A stretch of DNA of 64,000 nucleotides from Spirosoma oryzicola. GTDB taxonomy: Bacteria; Bacteroidota; Bacteroidia; Cytophagales; Spirosomataceae. A program made the position numbers and the translations under genes. Positions within the stretch are counted from its first letter, which is position 1. Each line of letters opens with the position of its first letter. Location of the stretch: the NCBI RefSeq assembly GCF_021233055.1, contig NZ_CP089538.1, forward strand, positions 2,744,501 to 2,808,500. Reading direction: 5' to 3'. Below, piece after piece: positions 26,076 through 34,623 of this stretch. The notes under the pieces were generated by a model. The model had not been told where the DNA came from, did no database searches, and saw only the letters and a program-made list of their open reading frames with translations.

Positions 26076-26246
26076 ATGTTCAAGCAATTCATCTCAACAC
26101 TTCCCGGAGCAGACATCTACATGGTCGGCTCGTTCCTGACGTTTTTCGTCTTTTTTCTCCTGGTCGGTCTGTACTTACTGCTGGCCGACAAACGCCATCT
26201 TCGGCAAATGGGCAACCTGCCGCTTGATGAGTCGTCCACCCACTAA
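26076..26246 (+). CDS. ccoQ: CcoQ/FixQ-like small subunit
   Basis: This short gene encodes 56 residues beginning MFKQFISTLPGADIYMVG. It has one membrane helix (FLTFFVFFLLVGLYLLLA) followed by DKRHLRQMGNLPLDES. Size, topology and the position between ccoNO and ccoP match CcoQ, which stabilises the cbb3 complex. The upstream 10 nt are predicted to pair with a segment 50 nt earlier. Confidence 0.82.
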   Translation: MFKQFISTLPGADIYMVGSFLTFFVFFLLVGLYLLLADKRHLRQMGNLPLDESSTH

Positions 26247-26261
26247 CACTACGTACTACTC

Positions 26262-27110
26262 ATGAATCAAATCGTATTAGTCGGTCGTGTCCTGATGATT
26301 CAGGAGCCCGCTACATCCATGTGGGCTATCTCAACCGGTCAGGATCTGGCGTTGCTCGTCTTGGCAATTGTCGTGCTGGTCGGCGCGGTGCTGGTGGGAG
26401 CCGTAGCCGTGTACCTGCTCGTTATCCTCAAAAAAGTGCTGGAACCAACGGAAGCTACTAAACCGGTTGATACCCGGACCTGGTGGCAACGGGTATCGGG
26501 TCTGCGTCCATTGAGTCAGGAGAAAGAGCTGGAAATGGAACACGCGTACGATGGTATCGCCGAGCTGGATAACCCAACGCCCCCCTGGTTTATGGGCCTG
26601 TTTTATGGAACAATTGCCTTCGCGGTCATCTACTGGCTGGTCTTTCACACCTTCCGTACGGGCAGTATCATGGAGCAGGAATACACGCAGGAAGTAGCCA
26701 TCGCCGAAAAAGAACGCGCAGCTTACATCAAACTCGTGGCGGGTAAGATCAACGAAAATACGGTGACCATGCTGACCGACAAGAAAGGGATTGAAGCGGG
26801 TCAGGCCTTGTTTACGCAGTACTGTACGGCCTGCCACGGTCAGAATGCCGAAGGTAAAGTCGGTCCAAACTTAACGGATGAGTACTGGCTGCACGGCGGC
26901 ACCGTCAAAGACGTGTTCCATACCATAACGGAGGGGGTTCCCGATAAAGGAATGATCTCGTGGAAACGTCAGCTGAACCCGCTCCAGATTCAGCAGGTGA
27001 CCAGTTATGTACTCTCGTTGCAGGGTACTAAACCGGCGGGCGCGAAAGAGCCGCAGGGCGAAAAGGTGGCACCCGCAGCTGCGCCGACGCCTAAAGTAGC
27101 CATGAACTAA
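26262..27110 (+). CDS. ccoP: Cbb3 oxidase diheme-family subunit III, single-heme form
   Basis: The 282-residue protein has two membrane helices (about 30-60 and 108-130; PPWFMGLFYGTIAFAVIYW is the CcoP signature) and one cytochrome c domain. The heme site is CTACH (Cys188, Cys191, His192) with a Met ligand in GMISWK. Proteobacterial CcoP has two hemes; only one is visible here, as is frequent in Bacteroidota. It passes electrons to CcoO. It follows ccoQ by 15 bp. Confidence 0.93.
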   Translation: MNQIVLVGRVLMIQEPATSMWAISTGQDLALLVLAIVVLVGAVLVGAVAVYLLVILKKVLEPTEATKPVDTRTWWQRVSGLRPLSQEKELEMEHAYDGIAELDNPTPPWFMGLFYGTIAFAVIYWLVFHTFRTGSIMEQEYTQEVAIAEKERAAYIKLVAGKINENTVTMLTDKKGIEAGQALFTQYCTACHGQNAEGKVGPNLTDEYWLHGGTVKDVFHTITEGVPDKGMISWKRQLNPLQIQQVTSYVLSLQGTKPAGAKEPQGEKVAPAAAPTPKVAMN

Positions 27111-27176
27111 TCGATTGGTCATCCATTGTCACTGACGGCAAGGGCAATGAATGACCACCTATTGACAACAAAACCA

Positions 27177-28727
27177 ATGAACTCCCAACTCAACGTTCAG
27201 GCACCGGACGACGGACCTATTCGTCAATTGACAACCAAACCGGCCGACAACCGCCAGTGGCTTTACCCGCGCGTGGTAAAAGGTCGTTATTACCGCTGGC
27301 GGACCGTCGTCGCCTGGGTTTTGTTGACCGCCTTGTTTGCCGGGCCGTTTCTACGGTACGATGGTCAGCCCTTGTTTCTGTTCAACGTGCTCGAACGGAA
27401 GTTTATCTTTTTTGGCGTAACCTTCTGGCCTCAGGATTTTTACCTGGTTGCCATCGGATTGCTGGCGTTCATCGTCTTTATCGCCTTGTTTACGGTTATT
27501 TACGGGCGTGTTTTCTGCGGGTGGGCGTGTCCGCAAACTATTTTTCTGGAGATGGTTTTTCGCCGGATCGAGATCTGGATCGAAGGCGATCATAATAGCC
27601 GCAAACGACTCGATGCCGCGCCCTGGACGACGGAAAAGATTGGAAAGAAAACACTCAAACACAGCCTGTTCTTTTTGATCTCATTCGCTATCAGCAATAC
27701 GTTTCTGGCCTATACCATCGGTACGGATGCGTTGCTGGCGATCATGACCGACAACCCGGCAAATCACCTAGGCGGCCTGGCATCGATTCTGATTTTTACG
27801 GGTGTGTTTTACGGGGTGTTTGCCCATGTCCGTGAAATCGTCTGTACCACCATCTGTCCCTACGGTCGGCTGCAAAGCGTCTTGCTGGATAAGCAATCGG
27901 TGATGGTTACGTACGATGATGTACGGGGCGAGCCGCGCGGTAAAATCAAAAAGCACAACATTCGTACGGATCGCCAAACGCAGACAAACCGCCTGACTGG
28001 TAGGCCGGTTGCGGAGCGTACAACGGTGGCTGCCCGGCTGGATAAAGCCTTTCTCGAATCGGGCGTAACCGACGCGGGAACGGTTGAAACGGCTCCTGTC
28101 GTTGGCGATTGCATTGACTGCAAGCTGTGCGTGCAGGTCTGCCCGACGGGTATCGACATCCGCAATGGCGTTCAGATGGAATGCGTAAACTGTACCCTTT
28201 GTATCGACGCCTGCGACAGTATCATGGACAAGATCGAGCGGCCACGCGGTCTGATCCGGTACGATTCGCTGGAAGGGATTCAAACCCGTCGGCCCTGGCG
28301 GATGACCCCGCGCATGATCGGGTATAGCGTGGTGCTGGTTTTGCTGATGAGCGTTTGGGTGTTTCTGCTGGTGGACCGTAGTGATCTCGATACCACGATT
28401 CTGCGGGCACCGGGTCAGCTTTACCAGCGCGAAGCCGAACGTGGACCGATGGGCGCGATGGTATCGAATCTGTATCTGGTGGAACTGGTCAATAAAACGC
28501 ATCGGACCAAGCCCGTCTCGTTTCGCGTAAATTTTCCCGGCGCTACGCTGCGGATGGTGCAGCCACTGACCGAAGCACCCGCCGATGAACTGACCAAAGG
28601 TATGTTTTTTATTTTGTTGCCCGAAAAGGCCATTCACCAAAGCAGTACAAAGCTTACCGTCGAAGTGGTCTCCGAAGGTACCGTGCTCGATGAGGTGGAA
28701 ACCACATTTTTGGGGCCGGTAGAGTAG
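27177..28727 (+). CDS. ccoG: Cytochrome c oxidase accessory protein CcoG
   Basis: The 516-residue membrane ferredoxin-like protein has about five membrane helices, the FCGWACPQTIF motif and two 4Fe-4S clusters (CIDCKLCVQVCPTG and CVNCTLCIDACD), followed by an Ig-like C-terminal domain outside the membrane. CcoG (RdxA/FixG) reduces copper for cbb3 assembly. ATG at 27177 is chosen; ATG at 27147 or TTG at 27126 are alternatives, since conserved sequence begins only at RQWLYPRV. Confidence 0.93.
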   Translation: MNSQLNVQAPDDGPIRQLTTKPADNRQWLYPRVVKGRYYRWRTVVAWVLLTALFAGPFLRYDGQPLFLFNVLERKFIFFGVTFWPQDFYLVAIGLLAFIVFIALFTVIYGRVFCGWACPQTIFLEMVFRRIEIWIEGDHNSRKRLDAAPWTTEKIGKKTLKHSLFFLISFAISNTFLAYTIGTDALLAIMTDNPANHLGGLASILIFTGVFYGVFAHVREIVCTTICPYGRLQSVLLDKQSVMVTYDDVRGEPRGKIKKHNIRTDRQTQTNRLTGRPVAERTTVAARLDKAFLESGVTDAGTVETAPVVGDCIDCKLCVQVCPTGIDIRNGVQMECVNCTLCIDACDSIMDKIERPRGLIRYDSLEGIQTRRPWRMTPRMIGYSVVLVLLMSVWVFLLVDRSDLDTTILRAPGQLYQREAERGPMGAMVSNLYLVELVNKTHRTKPVSFRVNFPGATLRMVQPLTEAPADELTKGMFFILLPEKAIHQSSTKLTVEVVSEGTVLDEVETTFLGPVE

Positions 28728-28791
28728 CCTGGGGCGCGGAGCAGAAAGATTAAACTCGCCGTTGCTCTTGGCCCACCAAACTGTCAATCCT

Positions 28792-29217
28792 ATGAACTGG
28801 GGAAAAACAATCATTCTTGTCTTTGTGCTGTTTGCCGGATTTATCGGCACCATGGTGTACCGGATGACGCGCGAACGGGTCGATCTGGTGAGCGATAATT
28901 ATTACCAGAACGAAATTGACTATCAGCAACACATCGACCGGGTGACCAACGCCCGGACCAACGATTCTGTAACGATGACCTATCAGGCCGACCTGGAGCG
29001 GGTAGTCGTGGTGCTACCCAGCGACCTTCGAAAAGGAGAAATTAATTTTTACCGCCCCAGCGACCGGCAGCAGGATTTTCGGGTCGCCATTCCCGCGAGA
29101 CACGCCATTCGGCAGATTATTTCGACCAAAGACCTCGACAAAGGCATCTGGCGCGTTCAGTTCACCTGGTCGGATGGGCAGCGGGAGTATTACAAAGAAG
29201 AACAATTATTTCTGTAA
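28792..29217 (+). CDS. fixH: FixH/CcoH-family protein
   Basis: The 141-residue protein has one membrane helix (about 4-25) and a periplasmic beta domain. NYYQNEIDYQQHIDR is the typical FixH segment after the helix, and the end KGIWRVQFTWSDG fits the family. It is needed for cbb3 oxidase assembly, probably in copper handling. It lies between ccoG and the TauE/SafE-like gene, the standard Bacteroidota order. Confidence 0.88.
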   Translation: MNWGKTIILVFVLFAGFIGTMVYRMTRERVDLVSDNYYQNEIDYQQHIDRVTNARTNDSVTMTYQADLERVVVVLPSDLRKGEINFYRPSDRQQDFRVAIPARHAIRQIISTKDLDKGIWRVQFTWSDGQREYYKEEQLFL

Positions 29218-29220
29218 ACG

Positions 29221-29916
29221 ATGTCGCCCTGGCTTGCTACCGCTTTCCTGACCGGTCTGATCAGCAGTCTCCACTGCGTAGGTATGTGTGGTCCGCTGGT
29301 GGCTGCGTTGCCCGTTGGCCGACTACCGTACCCGCACCGGTGGCAGGCCATCGGTCTGTACCATGCCGGGCGGATTGCCACGTACGGCGTACTAGGCACT
29401 TTTGCCGGGACCATGAGTCTGGGCCTGCACCTGCTCGGCTGGCAGCGACCACTGGCCATTGGCTGTGGTGTATTGCTGTTGATAAACTTCGTCTGGCGAA
29501 AAGGCGTACCCGCCCGCTTGCGCTGGTCCTGGCTGGATCGGCAGATTGCCCAGCGCTTTCGTCAGCACCTGCGCCAGCCGGGTAGAGCGGGTTTCGCCGG
29601 GCTCGGCCTGTTGAACGGCCTGTTGCCCTGCGGTTTTACCTACCTGGCGCTGGCCGGTACACTCGCTACCAACACGCCCCTGGCGGGGGCATCGTACATG
29701 CTCTTGTTTGGTTTCGGTACGTTGCCTGCGCTGTTGGGAGTCAATCTGGTTATGGGTTGGCTAACGGTGGTAGGTCGTCAGCGGCTGAACCGGCTTCTTT
29801 CGGTCGCTACAGTGGTGGTCGCGTTGCTGCTGATCGGGCGGGGTGTCGCTCAGTACCCGGCGCTGGCTCACTCGGTCGATTCCATTCCCATTTGCCACGG
29901 TCTACTGACGGAGTAA
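29221..29916 (+). CDS. TauE/SafE-like (DsbD-type) membrane protein
   Basis: The 231-residue protein has about six membrane helices. GLISSLHCVGMCGPLVAALP near the N-terminus and NGLLPCGFTYLALAG in the middle are the paired Cys/Pro-Cys motifs of the family often annotated as sulfite exporter or CcoI-associated permease. In cbb3 operons this family is thought to help metal or redox homeostasis. It starts 3 bp after fixH and is the last gene of the run. Confidence 0.85.
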   Translation: MSPWLATAFLTGLISSLHCVGMCGPLVAALPVGRLPYPHRWQAIGLYHAGRIATYGVLGTFAGTMSLGLHLLGWQRPLAIGCGVLLLINFVWRKGVPARLRWSWLDRQIAQRFRQHLRQPGRAGFAGLGLLNGLLPCGFTYLALAGTLATNTPLAGASYMLLFGFGTLPALLGVNLVMGWLTVVGRQRLNRLLSVATVVVALLLIGRGVAQYPALAHSVDSIPICHGLLTE

Positions 29917-29933
29917 GGGGGTGATGTAGCCCG

Positions 29934-29981
29934 CGAACAACGGAGCAAATGGGCACTGACGAAGATCAGTTCGTGGGCTAA
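29934..29981 (+). terminator. Imperfect hairpin after the cbb3 operon
   Basis: TAGCCCGCGAAC and GTTCGTGGGCTA pair with one mismatch. The hairpin contains CTGACGAAGATCAG in its loop. It lies 17 bp after the last cbb3-operon gene. Confidence 0.5.
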
Positions 29982-30056
29982 TCACCATCAACCGCTAGCC
30001 TGGAGCGCCCGTGTATTTTTGATCGTACTCCAATCATTTCAGAAAAGTCTGGTTCT

Positions 30057-30698
30057 ATGCATACACGAATAAGTAAGCTGTTGATTTTAACCTTGCTAAT
30101 GGGCTGTTCGGCAGTTTTTGCGCAAACGATTGACTCGCCCAAAACGAATACCGCCACCAGCGCAGCCTCCGGTCAACCGTTGAAAACAAGCCTGCTGCCA
30201 CCGATGCAGGAGATGGCCCAAAAGTTAAAGACGGTAAAAATCACTGGTGATCCCGACGCGGATTATATCACTCTGGCAAAAATTCATACGCAGGGGACGC
30301 ACGATTTGTTGAAAGCCGTTCTGGAAGTACAGTCGGACTCGGCCTTGACGCAGGCGGCTAAAACCATGCTTTCCACCGCCGAGACGGATCTGGCGTCGCT
30401 GAACACGATTCAAAAAGAGCTGAAACCGGGCAGGGCGAATGCCGCTTTCGCGAAGCAGCAACGGCGTGTGGTGGCCGCCATCCAGGAAAAAATAAAGCAG
30501 TCGGCGTCGAGCTATAAACTGACTGATCAACCCGGTAAAAACCTGGCTATTGTATTAAAGGATCAGCGGCAGGATGCAGCGAATCTGGCAACCAGTTACC
30601 TACAGTTCGGGAAGGAAACGGAACTGCGCAATTTTGCCCAGCAATCCATTGAGAAAGTAAAACTCGATCTGGGTATTATTGAGAATCTGTTCAAGTAA
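30057..30698 (+). CDS. Secreted four-helix protein, DUF305/DUF4142-like
   Basis: The 213-residue protein has a signal peptide (cleavage near VFA-Q, residue 22) and an all-helical mature part. DADYITLAKIHTQGTHDLLK resembles the D-x-x-F-H-x-x-x helix of DUF305/DUF4142 ferritin-like proteins, and a second helix pair closes the domain (about 160-213). No full set of metal ligands is visible, so the family call is tentative. It lies after the cbb3 cluster and has its own terminator. Confidence 0.6.
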   Translation: MHTRISKLLILTLLMGCSAVFAQTIDSPKTNTATSAASGQPLKTSLLPPMQEMAQKLKTVKITGDPDADYITLAKIHTQGTHDLLKAVLEVQSDSALTQAAKTMLSTAETDLASLNTIQKELKPGRANAAFAKQQRRVVAAIQEKIKQSASSYKLTDQPGKNLAIVLKDQRQDAANLATSYLQFGKETELRNFAQQSIEKVKLDLGIIENLFK

Positions 30699-30704
30699 AC
30701 GAGG

Positions 30705-30758
30705 CCAGGGTTGCGACAAACGGGTTCGTGATAGCCAGTTTGCCGCAACCCTGGTTTT
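30705..30758 (+). terminator. Terminator after the DUF305-like gene
   Basis: CCAGGGTTGCG-ACAAAC and GTTTG-CCGCAACCCTGG form a long stem followed by TTTT. It is 6 bp beyond the stop. Confidence 0.8.
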
Positions 30759-30793
30759 GTGAAAATGCACACGATTCATTACTACTGTGCGTA

Positions 30794-31132
30794 TCAGTGG
30801 GTATCGATCAGCGCCATCAGGTTAGGGGCGTTGACAACGTCCTCTCCCGTCGGTGGAATACCTTCCTGCCGCCATAGTTCGATGCCCTGCTGTACCAGTA
30901 TAAACGCGGGAAACTGTCGGACATCAAAGCTGCGAACGACATCGGGGTGCATGGTTTCGTCAATCTTTAACACGCGAACCGAGCTGCCCAATTTTTGCTG
31001 TAAGGGCGAAACCAGCTTCGTTACCGCCAGGCTTTGGCCAACGCTTTCCTGAGTAGGAGCTGCCGGAATAAAAACCAATAGGACTGCCGTTTTTGCCGGA
31101 ATCAGTATGGGTTGATGGGTGCTTAGTGCCAT
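30794..31132 (-). CDS. Thioredoxin-fold protein without CxxC
   Basis: The 112-residue protein (start MALSTHQPIL) has the thioredoxin-fold pattern: strand AVLLVFIPAAP, helix, VRVLKIDETMHPDVVRSFDVRQFPAFILVQQG with the cis-Pro (FPAF), and a final helix. The active-site CxxC is absent, replaced by AAPTQES, so it is probably not a classical oxidoreductase. It is convergent with the preceding gene and divergent from the histidine kinase. Confidence 0.75.
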   Translation of the reverse strand: MALSTHQPILIPAKTAVLLVFIPAAPTQESVGQSLAVTKLVSPLQQKLGSSVRVLKIDETMHPDVVRSFDVRQFPAFILVQQGIELWRQEGIPPTGEDVVNAPNLMALIDTH

Positions 31133-31361
31133 GATAGCTGTATGCGTTCGCCAGTTGATGTCGAGATCGTAGAATCGACTGTAAAAATGGGATTTCCCGC
31201 TAGCACGCTGTATGATGGTGGTCAAAAAGTTGACTGATTTTCGACATATTTGCCCGAATAGACGTTAAGTTGGTGCGGTTCATTGCTTTCATTTTTCGAG
31301 AATAGACTCGCGTAGATGCGTTCCGCGCTTATCCCTCATAATCCGTTTGACTACACCCTCC

Positions 31362-32954
31362 ATGAATCTAACCGACTTACTTTTTGAGCAGAGCGATGAT
31401 TTTATCGGCGTCTATCAAACGGATGTAGAGCGGTTTACGCGGGTCAATCGGGCGGGTGCTCGTATGTTGGGGTTTGCGTCTGAACAGGCGTTTCTGGACA
31501 ATCCGATCTGGTCCCGCTCGCTGCCTACGCCCCCGCAAACGAACGAACAACGCACGGCGCTCATCAACGAAATTGTTCACGCAGGGCAGTACGAACACGA
31601 AACCGAACTAAACCGACAGGACGGGACCCGATTCTGGGGTCGGGTGGTCATCACCGCCGTCAATGAAGACAAATCAACCTTACTCGTCCGTTTGATTAAT
31701 CAGGGGCGGTTGCGTCAGGCCGAGCATGAGTTGGAACAAAGTGTCCAGCGCTACGAAGCCGTATTTACGAATGCCACCATCGGAATCATTGTTTCCAATC
31801 AGCAGGGCAAGATCGTCTCGGTGAATCGACTGGCGAAACAACTGTTCGGTTATCCAAACGATGAACTGATTGGTCAGTCAATTGATGTATTGGTTCCAAC
31901 CCAAGTAAGTGAGTACCATGAACGACTACGGCAGTCGTTCAACGCGAATCCGCAGGTGCGGGCCATGGGGCACAACCGGGATCTGCACGCCCGGCGGAAG
32001 GACGGCTCCGTGTTTCCGGTCGAGGTTAGTCTGAGTTATTTTCGGCTGGATGATGATCTGCACGCCGTTGCCTACATCATTGATATCACGTTCAAGAAAG
32101 AAGCGGAACAGCAACTACTAGCCCACCGTGATCGCATCGAGCGGCTCAACGCCGATCTGGAGCAGAAAGTAGCCGACCGGACCCACGCCTTGATGAATAC
32201 ACTAGAACAACTTGAACAATCGAAGGACGAACTTGCGAAAGCTCTGACCGACGAACGGCAGTTGGGTGAGCTGAAATCACGGTTTGTGTCGATGGCGTCG
32301 CACGAGTTTCGTACCCCGCTCACCACCGTACTTACATCCGCTACACTCATCGAGAAATATCCCGGCAGCGACCAGCAGGACAAGCGCCTGAAACACCTTG
32401 AACGCATCCGCTCGTCGGTCAACCACCTGAACGACATTCTGGAAGAATTTCTGTCGGTCGGTCGCCTGGAGGAAGGCCGAATCGAACCCAACCCGGTGCA
32501 GGTCGACATCACCCGGCTGATTGGGGATACCATTGCCGACCTACAGGGTATGCGCAAAGCCGGGCAAACGATTCAGTCCCATATCCAGTGCATTGTTCCG
32601 GTTTGGGTCGATCCGTCGTTGCTGCGTAAGGTGCTGGTCAACTTACTGTCCAATGCAATCAAGTATTCTAAAGCCGATTCGGTCGTCACGGTGCGGGCAG
32701 ATTGCACGGATAATCGGTTGACCATAACGGTAACCGATCAGGGAATCGGTATTTCGGCGGACGATCAGAAACACCTGTTCGAACGCTTCTTTCGGGCCAA
32801 AAATGTCGTCAATATTCCGGGTACCGGCCTGGGACTGCACATTGTAGCCCGCTATGTTGACTTAATGGGCGGAACCCTCGATCTGCAAAGTGAGCTGAAC
32901 CAGGGAACGACCGTCACGATAACACTACCGTATGAAAACCTTACTGTTGATTGA
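31362..32954 (+). CDS. PAS-domain sensor histidine kinase
   Basis: The 530-residue cytoplasmic kinase has two PAS domains (about 1-110 and 125-245, the second with YEAVFTNATIGIIVSN), a coiled linker, HisKA with the phospho-acceptor His314 (MASHEFRTPLTT) and HATPase_c (LSNAIKYS, GIGISADDQKHLFERFF, GTGLGLHIVARYV). There is no membrane segment, so it senses an internal signal such as redox state or a small molecule. It overlaps the receiver-CRP gene by 23 bp, so the two are surely a pair. Confidence 0.93.
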   Translation: MNLTDLLFEQSDDFIGVYQTDVERFTRVNRAGARMLGFASEQAFLDNPIWSRSLPTPPQTNEQRTALINEIVHAGQYEHETELNRQDGTRFWGRVVITAVNEDKSTLLVRLINQGRLRQAEHELEQSVQRYEAVFTNATIGIIVSNQQGKIVSVNRLAKQLFGYPNDELIGQSIDVLVPTQVSEYHERLRQSFNANPQVRAMGHNRDLHARRKDGSVFPVEVSLSYFRLDDDLHAVAYIIDITFKKEAEQQLLAHRDRIERLNADLEQKVADRTHALMNTLEQLEQSKDELAKALTDERQLGELKSRFVSMASHEFRTPLTTVLTSATLIEKYPGSDQQDKRLKHLERIRSSVNHLNDILEEFLSVGRLEEGRIEPNPVQVDITRLIGDTIADLQGMRKAGQTIQSHIQCIVPVWVDPSLLRKVLVNLLSNAIKYSKADSVVTVRADCTDNRLTITVTDQGIGISADDQKHLFERFFRAKNVVNIPGTGLGLHIVARYVDLMGGTLDLQSELNQGTTVTITLPYENLTVD

Positions 32955-34011
32955 AGACAACGACGACATTCGCGAGAATACCGCGGAGATTCTGGAGTTG
33001 GCGGGTTATGCCGTCTTAACGGCGGAGAATGGAAAGATCGGCGTCGAAAAGGCTCTAAGCCAACGCCCTGATCTGGTTATCTGCGACATCATGATGCCCG
33101 TGCTGGATGGCTATGGGGTGCTACATATTTTCAACAAAAATCCGCAATTGGCGGGAATCCCGTTTATTTTCCTGACGGCCAAAACCGAACGTACCGATTT
33201 TCGGAAAGGGATGGAGCTAGGCGCGGATGACTACCTGACCAAGCCGTTTGACGAAAGTGAACTGTTAAGCGCGATCGAAGGGCGGCTCAATCGCTTCGAG
33301 AAAGTCAGTGGGGGACAGACCCAGCCGCTCACTGCCAACTACGACCTGCAACACGACGGACTGAATCAGTTTCTGAACGATGCCCGACAGGTCGGTAATC
33401 TGGAAAGCTTATCGGCTGACCGTAAAACGCACCCGGTTCGCAAAAAACAATACATCTACACCGAGGGCGACGATCCGACGAGATTGTATTTGCTAAAGTC
33501 GGGAAAGGTGAAGACGGTACGGACCAACGCCGATGGGAAGGAATTGATCACGGGTTTGTACAACGCCGGGGAGTTTTTTGGGTATTTAGCCTTGCTGGAA
33601 AATACAGAATATACTGATTCGGCTATTACCCTGGAAGATTCCGAGCTGATTTATATTCCCAACGAAGATTTTAAGCAACTGCTATTAGCCAATAACGATG
33701 TCAGCCAGCAATTCATTAAACTCTTGGCTGGACGAGTCAGTGATCGGGAGCATCAACTGGTTGGTATGGCGTATAGCTCGTTACGACGGCGTGTAGCCGA
33801 TACCTTGCTGCGGTTGCACGAGCAACAGGCCGCCGAGCACCCACAAGGATTGATTCAACTGTCGCGCGACGATCTGGCATCGGTCGTCGGTACGGCCACC
33901 GAGTCACTGATTCGTACGCTGAGCGAATTCAAACAGGACGGATTGATTGAACTGGTCGGTGCGGGTATCCGGGTGTTACAACCCGACAAACTTCGCCGGG
34001 CCAATTGGTAA
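32932..34011 (+). CDS. Response regulator fused to a CRP/FNR domain
   Basis: The 359-residue protein has a receiver domain (about 1-120; phospho-acceptor Asp52 in VICDIMMP, Lys in LTKPFDE), a short linker, a cyclic-nucleotide-like beta-roll (about 155-270, YIYTEGDDPTRLYLLKSGKV) and a Crp-type HTH (about 285-350, SRDDLASVVGTATESLIRTL). FNR-type cluster cysteines are absent, so oxygen would not be sensed directly. Phosphorylation by the overlapping PAS kinase is the likely input. It is a candidate regulator of the nearby cbb3/hemN genes, which carry Crp/Fnr-like sites. Confidence 0.9.
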   Translation: MKTLLLIEDNDDIRENTAEILELAGYAVLTAENGKIGVEKALSQRPDLVICDIMMPVLDGYGVLHIFNKNPQLAGIPFIFLTAKTERTDFRKGMELGADDYLTKPFDESELLSAIEGRLNRFEKVSGGQTQPLTANYDLQHDGLNQFLNDARQVGNLESLSADRKTHPVRKKQYIYTEGDDPTRLYLLKSGKVKTVRTNADGKELITGLYNAGEFFGYLALLENTEYTDSAITLEDSELIYIPNEDFKQLLLANNDVSQQFIKLLAGRVSDREHQLVGMAYSSLRRRVADTLLRLHEQQAAEHPQGLIQLSRDDLASVVGTATESLIRTLSEFKQDGLIELVGAGIRVLQPDKLRRANW

Positions 34012-34035
34012 GGTGTATTGATGGCACTTGAGGTG

Positions 34036-34103
34036 GTGTCGGTTTCTCAAAACCGACACGAGTTGCTGACGCCGTGGTGTCGGTTTCTCAAAACCGACAC
34101 CAC
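34036..34103. repeat. Two tandem GTGTCGG hairpins (family A short form)
   Basis: GTGTCGGTTT-CTC-AAAACCGACAC occurs at 34036-34059 and again at 34077-34100, the second extended by GTG/CAC on the outside. The GC-rich core seen elsewhere is missing. They lie 24 bp after the receiver-CRP gene and may also act as terminators. Confidence 0.8.
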
Positions 34104-34209
34104 CCGGCACTACTGATAATAGTTAGTGCATTGGCTGATTCTGCTCATAGGCTACCTCCGGGTGGGTGACTAGTTTTGTTAAGTCTTACCACTATCCAAA
34201 GATGGCTTT

Positions 34210-34551
34210 ATGAAAACGGTTTTTTTTCTGACTGACTGCTCGGTTGATTCCGCTCTTTTTGTGCGTCGCTGGCTCACGGACCAGAACGAAGCAGTAATCC
34301 GTCTGACGATCGTGCATCCTTATGATATTGAAGCTGGAGATGCGCTTACGAAAGAAACCCATCGAGTGGCTAAACAGCAGGCGGTAACCCGGCTGGCGCG
34401 TTGGCTGGACATGATTCCTGCATCAACGTCAGTCGAGTTAAAGCCGGAAACGCTACTAGCCTCGCCCGAACTGGCTGCCAAGATTCATCAGCATCTGCGC
34501 GCTTACGACTATATACTCGTTGATGAGCCAGCTGGAGTTTTGATGGCTTAG
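34210..34551 (+). CDS. Small UspA-like alpha/beta protein
   Basis: The 113-residue protein begins with a strand-helix-strand pattern (MKTVFFLTDCSVDSALFVRRWL, then RLTIVHPYDIEAG) that resembles the first half of a universal stress protein domain. The usual ATP-binding G-x2-G-x9-G(S/T) motif is absent. It could be a half-length or degenerate Usp fold. Cytoplasmic location is expected. It sits between the receiver-CRP gene and a terminator shared with the GH43 gene. Confidence 0.6.
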   Translation: MKTVFFLTDCSVDSALFVRRWLTDQNEAVIRLTIVHPYDIEAGDALTKETHRVAKQQAVTRLARWLDMIPASTSVELKPETLLASPELAAKIHQHLRAYDYILVDEPAGVLMA

Positions 34552-34579
34552 CGCATCTCCCTGGATAAAAATAGTCTTC

Positions 34580-34612
34580 AATAAGCCCGTGCTGACAGTA
34601 CACGGGCTTATT
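34580..34612. terminator. Bidirectional terminator
   Basis: AATAAGCCCGTG (34580-34591) and CACGGGCTTATT (34601-34612) flank a 9-nt loop between two convergent genes. Confidence 0.82.
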
Positions 34613-34623
34613 ACGTTGGCGGC

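Noticed and set aside
27768..28853. Long open frame on the minus strand opposite ccoG (361 codons)
   Set aside because: It lies entirely over the conserved ccoG gene and its translation shows no domain, only Gln/His/Arg-rich composition typical of an antisense shadow.
29956..29969. Third Crp/Fnr-like site, CTGACGAAGATCAG
   Set aside because: The left half-site is poor and the sequence lies in the loop of a probable terminator after the cbb3 operon.
3187..34103. CRISPR-like array from repeated palindromes
   Set aside because: The copies are scattered over 31 kb with no regular spacers, and no cas gene is in the window.
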